Part shown: one piece after another, positions 33,464 to 44,234 of the stretch
How the letters are laid out: each line of letters opens with the position of its first letter
Numbering within the stretch: position 1 is the stretch's first letter
Assembly (NCBI GenBank): GCA_018343915.1
Contig: JABRWF010000008.1
Span: forward strand, 2,604,001 to 2,668,000
Length of the DNA stretch: 64,000 bases
Source of the DNA: Agroathelia rolfsii
Lineage: Eukaryota > Basidiomycota > Agaricomycetes > Amylocorticiales > Amylocorticiaceae
Reading direction: 5' to 3'
The notes under the pieces: model-generated
Database searches by the model: none
What the model was told of the DNA's origin: nothing
What the model saw: the letters and a program-made list of their open reading frames with translations, nothing else
Program-made: the position numbers and the translations under genes

Positions 33464-34830
33464 TTATTCCGCCCCCTTTCTCGCTCGGGCTTCTTCGTCA
33501 GTTACGACGGTGCCTTGGATCTCCTTTTGAAGCTCCTCGGCGAGCCCTCGTACCTTCTCCGCGCCATACCCTATGAGTGAGACATATACACCGTGCTGCA
33601 AGACTGGATATGACCCCACTCGGACGCCTTCACCCGATACTCGTTTTTGCAGTGTGGTTAGGATTGGCGCAATAGATGACTCAGGTAAACTGGGGGCATC
33701 GTTTAGAAAAATGATTTGCTACGGCGATGCGATCTGATGGGCTTACAGCGTGAATATCTGTATGCGTGTTGGCCTGGCGCTAGCGGGTGGAAGAGGTAGC
33801 AAAGGTGCTAGACCGTCTAGCATCTTCTGGAACAATGTCGGTATTCCGGGAAAGACGCATAATTTACCTTGCAAGCGTACTACGGGCTAAGATTTCACAG
33901 TGCTGAGCAAGATAATTACAAAGACGCTTAAAGTAAGAAATCCTAAATACCACCCAGATGTCACTGGCAATGTACAAGACCTCAGCCTGAGCTGGGAACA
34001 AGGCCATGCGGTTCCTGGCCGTCTTCTGCTCTTCTGTCTGGTCTTCAAAACGTCGCCCGCTGCTGGCTGCCATGCGTGTCAGTGTTTCCTGGTGATGCAC
34101 TAAAGGTTGGTTGAATGCCTTGGCAAGGGATTCATACGTAATATCTGTACAAAGACATGGTAAATAAGGTGGATGATATATCACATCAATGACACTTACC
34201 GTCATGAGTTGGACCAATGCCACCAGATGTGATGACAAAATCATAATTGCTAACCATCCGCCGACTGGCCTCGACACTGACGGATCATATAAAACAATCA
34301 TTATTGAGACGAGTGATGGGGATCATAACAATTTGGACGCGCACATTTCATCTACGTCGTCTGGGATTACTTCCACTCGTTTCCTAGACATCTCATTTAC
34401 GGTTGTCAGGGCCAAAGGGTCACGGGCACAGTAAAAGCGGGTACAGACAAGTCGATGCCTTGTTCAAAGCAGAATCGTGCAAAGTAATTCGAGTTGCGGT
34501 CAAGCGTTTTGCCATTGAGAATCTCATCTCTTGCTTAGCATTATCAAAAAGAGATTCCAGATAATCAGTTCATATGAGCTGTATGTACCCGATGATGAGA
34601 GCGGCCGCTGTTTTGATGTAGTTGCCGTCACCCAATGGATTCTTAGGTACGGGAGAAACAGGAAAGTCGTATTTTGGAGGAACAGGAGGTTCAGAGGCAG
34701 CGGCAGTACCCGAGGATGGTGCAGCAGCAGAAATGAGTTTCTTCTGGAGATTTCGTGGTGATAATAGCGGACGTCGTGTGCAATGACCGGATATAGACCA
34801 CAGACGGGCGGCTGCACTATGACTGGACAT
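33464..34830 (-). CDS. MoCF/CinA-like molybdopterin-binding domain protein
   Basis: A MoaB/Mog-fold (MoCF_biosynth) protein related to CinA and to the N-terminal domain of FAD synthase FLAD1; members are linked to nucleotide or FAD hydrolysis. The start [15 protein letters not shown], followed by basic [18 protein letters not shown], looks like a mitochondrial leader. Core motifs: AAALIIG then [49 protein letters not shown] (family signature), [36 protein letters not shown] and [16 protein letters not shown]. The C-terminus reads [20 protein letters not shown] and [12 protein letters not shown], ending at a TAA at 33466-33464. At least six introns. No FAD synthase (PAPS-reductase-like) domain follows, so this is the stand-alone form. 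Confidence 0.8.
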
Positions 34831-35093
34831 GGCGAAAGCTGGGCTATGACGTCGGTTGGAACTCCGCTTGTTGCAGCTTTCAACATCAATTGCATCAAGC
34901 CCTATATTACGGCCGTCGGTACAGCAACGAAATCTTATGACCTTGACGATCTCCACATAAGCCCAAAGTCGTCAGCCAGTCTCATCTCTCTACAAAACCA
35001 CACTTTTTCCCCATCGGCATTCGCGCCGGCGTCCACTCTTTTGTATCTAAACCCGCTCTTCATTTGTGAATTTCTCAACTGCAGAGCAGCAAC

Positions 35094-36136
35094 ATGTCTT
35101 ATATTCTCACTTCTTCTGCTTTACTCTTGCTTCTCAATGCCTCTACTGCATTCGCATCCCTTTATGTATGTGAATTTGATCTCCTTTCAAACTCTTTTTC
35201 TGACTTTGTCGGAATCTGTCAAAGATGACCCAACCTGTCAGCGACACCACTTGTTATGGTGGACAGTCTTGCACTGTCCAATGGCTAGATAATGGGGATT
35301 CACCATCATTAAGCGAGATAGGGGTTTCCACCGTTGGACTATACTCGGGGGAGGTGGTAAGAATTGATTCGGCTTAACAATTTCGGACTCTGTAACTAAT
35401 TTGTTTACGACAGCAACTGGTTCAGAGCATTGAACCAGTCGACGTTTCTACTACACATTCTTTGGAGTTTACTGTAAGTCACTATACACTTGCTAATATT
35501 TGCTGTCAAAGCTGATGTCACAAAAAAAACAGCCCGATGCTAATGCAGGACCTAACTCGGATACCTAGTATGTTGTTTTGATTCCTATCTCCTTTGATTG
35601 AACTAAATAGTGCTACAGCTACATTGTGTTTACGTCTTTGAACGCAACGGATGCTGATGGTGCTGCGTACCAGGCGTACTCTCACACTTTCACGTATGAT
35701 TTATCATTGTTCAAGCTAACTTTGAACTAATCCTCTTCTCAGCCTGGCTAACATGCAAGGTTCCTTCTCGTCCGCTGTGGCATCCGATACATCCACTATT
35801 CCTGTTCCTTCAACTGTGTCTGACGCTGTCACTCAAACGTCCCTGTCAACCACCTTCATCGGCACCCCCAGCTCGGCTGCATCGTCAATATTCCCTTCTT
35901 TCACCCCCTCCTCTTCCAGTTTCCAATCTTCTGCCGTCCCCTCTTCAGCGGCTCGCTCCTCGACAAGCTCCGGATTCTCCACTTCCGTCACGGCGAGTGG
36001 CTCAATATCCGCCAGCGCCAGCTCTGCGACGCATTCCGCTACCTCAGCAACCAGCTCCGCCTCGTCACTGTTTTTCGCTCGACCGTCGTTGCATACCCTT
36101 TTGCTTCCCGGCCTATTTTTATACTTTGCGCTCTGA
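35094..36136 (+). CDS. Kre9/Knh1-like GPI-anchored Ser/Thr-rich cell-wall protein
   Basis: Secreted, probably GPI-anchored protein of the Ser-Thr-rich Kre9/Knh1 N-terminal domain family, linked in yeast to beta-1,6-glucan. Exon 1 (35094-35165) encodes the signal peptide (MSYILTSSALLLLLNASTAF). The next exon from 35225 gives TQPVSDTTCYGGQSCTVQWL with DNGDSPSLSEIGVSTVGLYS, then LVQSIEPVDVSTTHSLEFT and PDANAGPNSDT, then YIVFTSLNATDADGAAYQAY. The mature C-terminal half is almost pure Ser/Thr/Ala (heavy O-glycosylation expected), ending in a hydrophobic GPI-type tail (SLHTLLLPGLFLYFAL). At least four small introns. A second family member lies at 46634-47471. Confidence 0.8.
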
Positions 36137-36689
36137 CCCCCTTTATTTTACCTACCTTACTTCCTTCCCGCTTATAAGCTTTTTTGTATGATACCCATTT
36201 GTTCCTGTTTTATACTCTCTTCTCTTTTTGAAGAACAGTTCTTATTTCCTCTGTCATATAGCGATGCCCAGTATAGCCTGAGTAGACCACTATGAACTCT
36301 TTCATGCTCTTTCCTCAGAACAGTTTTTCCACTGCTTACATGTGCAGGCCATAGTTATTAGCTACATTTGACTCTCATACAATTAACGAATTTTATCGGT
36401 GATGTTTGTCATGCATACGTGCTTGAGATCACTTAGATTTAGAGCAGCTGTTGAACGTTGAATGACGAATCCAGGTTGACAAGTCAGTCGAACTGGGAAT
36501 TTACGCAATGCAACAGTTTGCCATCTATGCGAATTAGAACTCCGACAACGCTGCTTACTTCACTCCAAGCTGTCCGCCACCACCGCCATTGGACATCCTG
36601 ACTCCAAAAAGAAGACTCGATCTACACCTCTGAACCACTGAACTTATCTCTAGCCCACAAGAACTTATCTTCCTCAGGTTCATATTCAC
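36137..36689. other. intergenic
   Basis: 3' flank of the GPI protein gene and the promoter of SYF2, the latter with pyrimidine-rich stretches just before the start codon. No other feature. Confidence 0.5.
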
Positions 36690-38080
36690 ATGCCTGCTCA
36701 AAGAAAATCGACACGTTCCAGCAAAAAGGGAAAGGCAGCCGCAGCTGCAAATGAGGCTATAGTCGTCGATGACGCTTCTGCTGCCCAGGAACAGACTACT
36801 TCTTCACGGCCCAGCGCTATCTCAGACATCACCAAAGCTGTATCCCAACTGGCTCAAGACATAGACAATGTAGCGCCGGAATCTGGGGATGCACAAGACG
36901 CATCAATGGAGGGTGATGCTACGCCAGGGGAGAACGAAGCAGCGGCGGTAGTAGCAAAGGCAAATGGCGACACAGATGAGCCTATGGAAGAGAAAGAGGA
37001 GGAGGCTACCCCCACTCCCGAGGAGAAGAAAATGACGATGGAAGAGCGCAAGGAGAAGCTCAGGCAACTGCGAGAGAAGATGGTAACGCATCTGTCCTTC
37101 TCCCTTTGATACACAATCTTACAAAATCCACCATACATTAGCACTCCGGCGCACTAGCAAATCGTGCATCCGTCGTAGCAGAGCATACCGCTTCCAAAGT
37201 GACCGCTCGTGAGGCAGCAAGGCTTGAGAAGCAGCGCAAATTGGCTGAGACGTTACGTGCCAAGGCTGATGCTGAAGAGCGCGGCGAAGACGTCGAGCGC
37301 GCCAAGAACTGGGAGTGGACAATTGAAGAAAATGACAAATGGGAGGAGAAGCTGAAAAGAAAGAAGAGACGTGCTGATTATGAGTTCCACGGTACGCACA
37401 TCCACTCCGTATTGCATTGTGATACCCTGCTTGCTTACGAATAGCCCCAACTAGATGACGCACATGCTGCACGAAGACGGTACAAGAAGGACTTGGATCT
37501 CATCAAGCCTAACCTTGCTGCGTATAATAAACAAAAAGAACTTGCGTTGGGCCTGGCGCCTGGAGCACTCGCGTCGGGCAGCGCCTCGAGTGCGTTGACC
37601 CAATTCGACGCATCAGGATCATCAGTACGTATGCTAGCAAGAGCTCCTGAAACAAGCTGACCCGACTACTTCCAGTTAATACCGACTCAAGAGCAACAAC
37701 TGGCCGCCGAAAGCCTCTATCGGGATGCCAACACACTCATCTACGGTGACAACAAGCCCAGCGAGGAGGCTATTGACCGTGTTGTTGGCAAGATTAACAA
37801 CGAGTACGTTCCGTCCCTTTCTTCGACTATCTTTTCTCTTACCTGTCCCACAGTTTGGACAAGAAGGGCAAGTTCTCCCGTAGGCGTCTCAACGAGACCG
37901 AGGGCGACATCACATATATTAACGAACGCAATCGTGTATTCAACAAAAAGGCATGTAGCAGCCCTCTATCCATGTGCCTTCCCAACTTACATTTTCTCTT
38001 TCTTTCTTCAGATTGCCCGATACTACGACAAATATACAGCAGAGATCCGGGCCAGTTTCGAACGTGGAACTGCTCTCTAA
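36690..38080 (+). CDS. SYF2: pre-mRNA splicing factor SYF2
   Basis: A component of the NineTeen/Prp19-associated spliceosome (human SYF2/p29), acting in the nucleus in both splicing steps. The N-terminus is a low-complexity acidic and Ser/Ala region with a basic start (RKSTRSSKKGKAAAAAN). The SYF2 domain follows: MTMEERKEKLRQLREKM, HTASKVTAREAARLEKQRKL, AKNWEWTIEENDKWEEKLKR, DDAHAARRRYKKDLDLIKPN, FSRRRLNETEGDITYINERN, FNKKIARYYDKYTAEIRASF and ERGTAL at the end. Exons are separated by introns at about 37084-37143, 37393-37452, 37625-37676, 37805-37854 and 37951-38012. Stop TAA at 38078-38080. It is followed on the same strand by UPF3. Confidence 0.93.
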
Positions 38081-38897
38081 TAATGTACAATGGTTTCCCT
38101 TTTGTGCGATCTTTTCATGTTTTTGTGACTTGCGTATGTAATTTTATTGGACAGTAGATTTATGTATACCCTCCTTGCATCGTTCAGGGAGCCTCTAATG
38201 GTTAAGCTCAGACTGAATTGAGGTGCTTCTCGTTGGCTTGATATTTCTCACAAGCGCGCCCAGTATCATTCATGCTCAGGAAGATATTGTTGCATGATAT
38301 ATTCTTGTAGCCATGATAAGGCGTGCAACTGATTATTGAGGCTACCCGATATTTACTTATACGCATTCGCATGGCGGGCTCAAGCATAAATCGCATTTTT
38401 ATCTTCACAGGCTATATCTGACATACATTAATTCTACAATTAATATCATTGTCATCTATCTTCGATCAAGTCCTAGTACATCTGCGAAAATGCAATAATC
38501 AGCACGAAGTCAGAAAATGAATGTAAAATATATAGGAAGGTGGGTGAGAAAAGTTCAGAATTGCAGAAGTAAAGATCAGCAGATGGGCTTAGAGCCCATA
38601 AGACTGTTGAGCTTGAATGTGATATTTTGTTCATCGTGTATTTGAAAAAATCAAGGGGTGGCTGATGTAGAGGAAAAGCTCACCAACTGCAAAGGGAAAC
38701 AGCGATTCGTGTACAGACCTCGAACTGGAGATGTCAGTGGAAAATTGAAAAAGGGCGACGAACCCAGCAATGCTTCCGACTGTTCTTGTACTGCCAAGTT
38801 CAAACTCCGAAAGCACAGGCGATTCGCCATCTCCAGTGGCCGGTCCGACAACTCACAGAGTCCTCCAAGAAGTAACCTGACGACTCGGGCAACTGTA
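38081..38897. other. intergenic between SYF2 and UPF3
   Basis: About 800 bp. An open frame at 38658-38990 begins with GTG and overlaps the UPF3 first exon in another frame; I judge it non-coding. The rest is probably UTR and promoter. Confidence 0.5.
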
Positions 38898-40731
38898 ATG
38901 ACATCTGGACCTATACAATCAGCTAGTTCGGGTAGCCTCTCGAATGGTGAAAAATGCACACACCAAAAAGCATATATGGTAGAACCTTGATCTAAAACTA
39001 CAAACACAGCTGCTGCGCCCGAGCGCCTCAAGACTGTCGTGCGTAGGCTTCCTGGCAATCTCCCAGAGGACGTATTTTGGCAAAGCGTTGCACCGTGGGT
39101 GTCGGAGGAGACCGTTTCCTTCAAGTCTTACAGCCAGGGCAAATTCAGGAAGAAGTGGGTTCAAACATATCAAAAGAAGATGTGGTGTAGATCTGATCAA
39201 AACCTCCTCTAGGATAAACAAGGAGAATGTGCCTTCTCGCGCATATATTGTATTCAAAAGCACGGAGCAGGTGGCTAGGTTCAGCGCGGAATATAACGGC
39301 CATTTATTCAGAGATAAAGCAGGTGCGATGACTTACGCCAAACTGTGGATACCATAGTCACTCAGAGCTATTTAAGGCAACGAAAGTTACGCAGTCGTTG
39401 AGTTTGCTCCGTACCAAAAGCTACCTACCGAGAAGAAGAAACATGATGCACGCATCAACACGATTGAGAAAGGTAAACATGTCGTGCCTTGTGAGAATCT
39501 AATTGCATATTTACACCTTCTAAAGACGAGGATTATATTTCCTTTGTCAAGTCTCTTGAAGTTTCATCGACCGAAGAAGCCCCTACAATCGAATCACTTT
39601 GTAAGTTCATTTTAATGCCTATTTCTCATTAATATTGTTATGGTTTATTGAAACGCAAATATAGTGTCTGCTGTGCAACCTATCGAAGCCCCAAAAACAA
39701 CCCCTCTACTGGAAGCACTAATAGCAAAGCGCGCAGCACAGAAGGACAAGGAGTCTGTGATGCGCAATCATGCGCATTATCGCGACGGACAAGTGGTTTT
39801 GATGAAGAAAGAGAAAGGAAAGGAAAAGGAGAAAGATAAGGAAAAAGAGAAGGACAAAGAAAAAGAAAAGGACAAGAAGGAAAAGGAAAAGGAGAAGGAG
39901 AAGGAGAAAGGGAAAGACAAAGGGAAGAACAAGGAAAAGGACGAATCCAAGAAGGGCAAAGATGGAAAGCAAGGCACAACAGCCTCGAGTTCGAAGAAGA
40001 GTAAGAAGGAAAAGGCAGCTGCCAAGGCCGAGGCGAACAAATCGAACGCTGCGACAGCAAATTCGTCAACAGCCGCACCTACGCCTCCCGGCTCGAAAGC
40101 ATCTTCTACCCCAGGACAGCCCACACCTTCGTCTCCCAAGGCCTCCCGATCGTCTCGCCAAAAGGCTGCTCAGCAGGCCTCGGCACCTCCTGTCCCTACG
40201 ATTGCCAAACCTCCTGCCCAGCAACAACCTACACCTTCCTCCATCTCAACTCCAGCGCCATCTGTCACCACTGTTAAATCACCTTCTCCATCTGAAGGTG
40301 TTACCGATGGCAAAGATAGCAAAGATGCATCAGCCTCTGGTGCAGCAGGATCCTCTTCATCCCGCAGTCGTGGTCGACCCATGCTCGGGCTTGCCTCTCG
40401 CCATTTCGAAGCTGCACTCAGCGGCGTCGGTGCCACTGGTCCGCGGTCCCGGCGGGAGCGCGGTGGCGGGACTATCCCCGCTAGCGAAGGACCATCGACC
40501 CCAACAACATCGACAACGACGACAGAGAAAGACAAATCCTCTGCTCTCAGTGCGGAGAAGGAGGAGAAAATCCCCAAGATCATGCCCCGAGCAGCGGATG
40601 GTAATGGTGGTGCTGTTCCAGCGCCACCATCTACTGCTAGTGAAGGTGCTGGTCGCGGTGGTAGAAGGGGGCGTGGAGGAGGTCGTGGTCGTGGCGGCTC
40701 AGGGACAGGTATATCCCGGGGGAGTGGATGA
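38898..40731 (+). CDS. UPF3: nonsense-mediated decay factor UPF3
   Basis: Smg4/UPF3 family, which links UPF2 to mRNA and exon-junction complexes in NMD. Exon 1 (38898-38931) gives MTSGPIQSASS; a 78-bp intron joins it to AAAPERLKTVVRRLPGNLPE, the RNP-like UPF3 core. Then DVFWQSVAPWVSEETVSFKS, exon 3 from 39213 (INKENVPSRAYIVFKSTEQV), NESYAVVEFAPYQKLPTEKK, DEDYISFVKSLEVSSTEEAP and TTPLLEALIAKRAAQKDKES. After residue 170 or so the last exon is unusual: a long Lys/Glu/Asp repeat (KEKEKDKEKEKDKEKEKDKK and on), a Ser/Pro/Ala linker, then a C-terminal RGG-type tail (GRGGRRGRGGGRGRGGSG). Six exons, introns about 50-80 bp. Start chosen because the frame upstream of exon 2 is closed by a TGA at 38988. 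Confidence 0.9.
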
Positions 40732-41472
40732 ATAGAAGCAGGTCGTCCAATGCTTTTTTATTCTCACACATGAATCTAAGTAATTGCACTACGAGTAGAT
40801 ATCTTTGCCCTCTGCCACTGCTCCGTATTTCGTTCGTAAATTCCCATTCAAGATTTTTGGTGAGTAAACAACGCCCAATTTTGCCGGTATGACACGAAGC
40901 AACGCTTACTGGGGTTAAATATTAAATACCGGTCCTGACATTACCGCGATCTGGACTGCCGGGGTGCACAGGAGTCCTTTATCTAGTGATACGATAATCA
41001 TTAATCGATTATTAACGGCGCTTCTTTTATCAAGGAATATGATTCATTTCATTCCATGGAAGAGGATCCAGCCCAGTTCAACCATTATCTAAGACCATAC
41101 GTTCTGCCTTTTGGCGCTTCAGCTTCAGCCCTGTGTACTCCACACCATTCTTTGCACCGGAGACAGGTCTCGATGCAAGCAAAGTAGGCTTGCTAGTTGT
41201 ATTTCCTCAGTACACGTAATACCTTTCTGAGGGCAGGTGCTAGTTGGGCGAGCACAGACCCGTGGTAGTGGGAGATATGTCCAGTAGCAGACGCACTATT
41301 ATCGACTGCACTATCAACAGGTGAATGGAAAAATCTGGTTAGGATGTCGCACAAATATATTGATACATGAACGTTATCTCGTAAATTACATCGTGAATGG
41401 CTTTCAGTATTGAAGCCTTCTACTTCCCCTCAATCCCTTGTTGCTTCTCAGTGACATTCAGTAACTTGCTAG
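40732..41472. other. convergent intergenic region
   Basis: 3' flanks of UPF3 and of the MFS transporter gene. No coding segment recognised. Confidence 0.5.
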
Positions 41473-44234
41473 TTACGTCATGAACACATATCTCGGATCC
41501 GTATCCGCAATCTCCTCCGTGCTCTCAGCAAGCTTCTCTTTGTCTTCTTCGCTCATATTCTCCATGATTTGTGCATGACGTGCATTGATCCGCGTGAGGC
41601 GGATCTTGAGCACCAGCGCGGCAAGAAACGCAACCAAGAGACATCTGAAAATCAATCAATCAATACATGGTGGAGGTTATTTTGGCGAGGAGAGGCAGGC
41701 CTACGCGGCAGAGATGGCATGTCCTTTACGATACTTGTCTTGTGGGTCAAAATAAATCTGCGGTGAAGCACTATTTGTTTAAAATATGCGTGTGTTAACA
41801 CAGCACGGTACAACAATCTAGCGGAAGTACTCAAAAGCTTACATGGATACACAGTTCGAGATGGATACGATGAATGCTGTGCCAACACCCCGCTTACTTG
41901 TGGGTGAGAATGCGTTGGCTGCCCAGCTCCTGAAAAGTCAAAACAAAGAAATCTCACATCAATATCAAAATAGCAACATTGACCAAGGATAATCAATCAC
42001 CCACATTACTAACGGGAACAACGAATAATTCGCTCCCACGACCAAGAACAGGGCAAAGTACGCAGCACCGACGCTCTTCTCGACGCAGGTGGCGAGGATA
42101 ACATAGCCAATAAAGCTGACAGCGCACGAGAGCATGATGTGGTAGCCCCGCTCGCGCGTGCGATCTGAGTGCACGGCTTGGAAAAAGACCATGAACCAGC
42201 CGACGACGTAAGGAGCGACGGTCATGCCTTGCGCGTTAATCGAGGAGTATCCGAGGTCTTTGATGAGGGTAGGGAGGAAGTTGGAAATTGTAACCTAGAG
42301 GGGGGAATGAGCGATAGGTAAATGAATACGGGGACAGAAAGAACCTACCACGCCAACGTTGACTATATGCATTCCCGCACAGGATCAGTAATTTCTCGGA
42401 GCTAGGTTTGGGTAGAGTATATATACTTACAGCTCGCGTAGATTAGCATAAACAACCACGCGTTGATATCGGTAACAACAGCGACGAAGCCTTGCCATCC
42501 CGTCATACCACCGTGCGAGGTCGGCTTATGGTCTTTGTTCAGCCTTGCCTGGGCAATGGCACGCTCACGAGGAGTAAGGAATGTTGCCGTGAACGGGAAC
42601 GAGGGCAAGAAGAACAAGATGCAAATGGCCATGATGATGGTGGGAATTGCCTCAATCTAGATTAAGTCATATGTTTGAATAAGCTGAGAGGTAAATGATT
42701 TTATTTTATTTTTATTATTGCCACATACCAAGTAGAGGAACTGCCATCTGGTTAAAAGTATTAGTATGTATATTCGTTTATGATGGTGTTAGGAGACGTA
42801 TATTTACCCATCAAGCAGCGACGTCTTGGCCCTCACCAGTCCGAAAGCGATCAAACCCTAAACCACATCACATCAGCTAGAGAACGTAATATTGCATTCT
42901 TCTTTTAACATACTCCGATAGCACCAGGATAAGTCCCGGTCATACATAGACTGAATTACAGAAAACAGTCAGCAAACCCGGTTAGTTTTTGAAGGATGGA
43001 AGGCCACATGCCTGATCCTCATGGCTAATTCGTGCCTTGAGAAGAGAAGTCACATTAGCATATCGTCATCTCCGGAATGGGATGAATGATAGCTTACTTT
43101 TTATACCTAAACCACAAACCGTGTGTAAGTCTCTGGTCGATGAACAGTTCTCTCGAGTACCAACAAAAACGTACCAGAAGGATAAATAATAAATCATGCC
43201 AGCGTAATAGCCAGCCTCTCCAATGCCGAGCAACACTCTACAGCGCGAAAAAAAATTAGCTAAAGGGCTTCTCGGTGGAAACAAGTCGACGAACCGGAGG
43301 ATGAGGAATGCTGTGTATCCCTTGGCGTAGACAAATGATAGAGAGGATAGGCCCCAAAACAAGAGGGACATAAAGAAGCTGAAACACCCTTAATGAGATA
43401 TTATTTGAAGCAGGTATTGCAACACTTGGACATACAATCGGTTTGCACCGATTCTTCGCTGGAGGACTAAGATGTTTATTAGACAAAGGAGAATGAATTA
43501 GATCTGAAGAAAACCTGCTTACCATTGGCCGGCATTTCGAGCAAGCAATAGCCAACGTAGAAGATGCTCAGGCCCAAGGTCCAGCGATTGTTGTTGATAA
43601 TGTCCTATAGAAGCAATGAGACCGAGCAAATGTGCTATAATAAGTGACTTATTCACGAAATTTTGGTTGAAAGAGGTAAGTGTATGCGCGTTTCCAATGT
43701 TGGTCCTGTCTGTATGAAAAGTTTAATTGAAATGTAAAAGGAATATGGCAAAACACTCACCAAACTGATTGACTAGACGAGCAAGGCGGTCATTCAGTGA
43801 ATAGTGAAAAAGATTATATCGAAAATCTTACACAAGTAACTGCAAGGAGATGACGATGAGCACGATTGAATCATTAAGGATAAGAGACGAACACACCTGC
43901 CAACGACAATTGTCAACACTCTGGTGTTAATCTTCCTCCGCACTTTTTTCTGAGTAAAATTAATTGTAAGCATGCCTTTGTTTACTTGACCTTGTGCATA
44001 CATACCTCTTCTGCTTCTGTAAACTCCACCGTCTCCGCATCACGATTTACTGCTTCGGCATATTCGTGGTCGAGGGGAGAGAATATGGTTTTTCTGCGCG
44101 CCTTGGACCCCAGTTGACGTTGATGATACGTTCCCTCGTATAAACTGCTGTCCTCTACTGTCGTCCGGGCTGTCTTCTCAGGATCCAGATTGGCCTCGGC
44201 GATATGATTGCCTGACGATGAGGAGGGCTGCATG
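41473..44234 (-). CDS. MFS transporter, anion:cation symporter (Dal5/Tna1-like)
   Basis: A plasma-membrane permease of the allantoate/nicotinate (ACS) family, importing an organic anion such as a vitamin or ureide with protons; the substrate cannot be told. Start MQPSSSSGNHIAEANLDPEK at 44234. The cytosolic N-terminus is followed by about twelve spans broken by at least ten short introns. Recognisable pieces: LNQFDRTNIGNA (family motif in the first loop), NRWTLGLSIFYVGYCLLEMP, LLFWGLSSLSFVYAKGYTAF, GIGEAGYYAGMIYYLSFWY, TGTYPGAIGGLIAFGL, ICILFFLPSFPFTATFLTPR, ERAIAQARLNKDHKP, NVGVVTISNFLPTLIKDLGY, MTVAPYVVGWFMVFFQAVHS and SWAANAFSPTSKRGVGTAFI. The hydrophilic tail ends TDPRYVFMT at 41473. Confidence 0.85.

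Noticed and set aside
38658..38990. Frame that looks like an upstream coding exon before UPF3
   Set aside because: It begins with GTG, overlaps the better-supported UPF3 first exon in another frame and has no family resemblance.
39680..40735. Long frames on both strands across the UPF3 last exon
   Set aside because: The K/E-repeat and Ser/Pro-rich DNA is open in several frames by composition; only the 39664 frame continues the UPF3 core.
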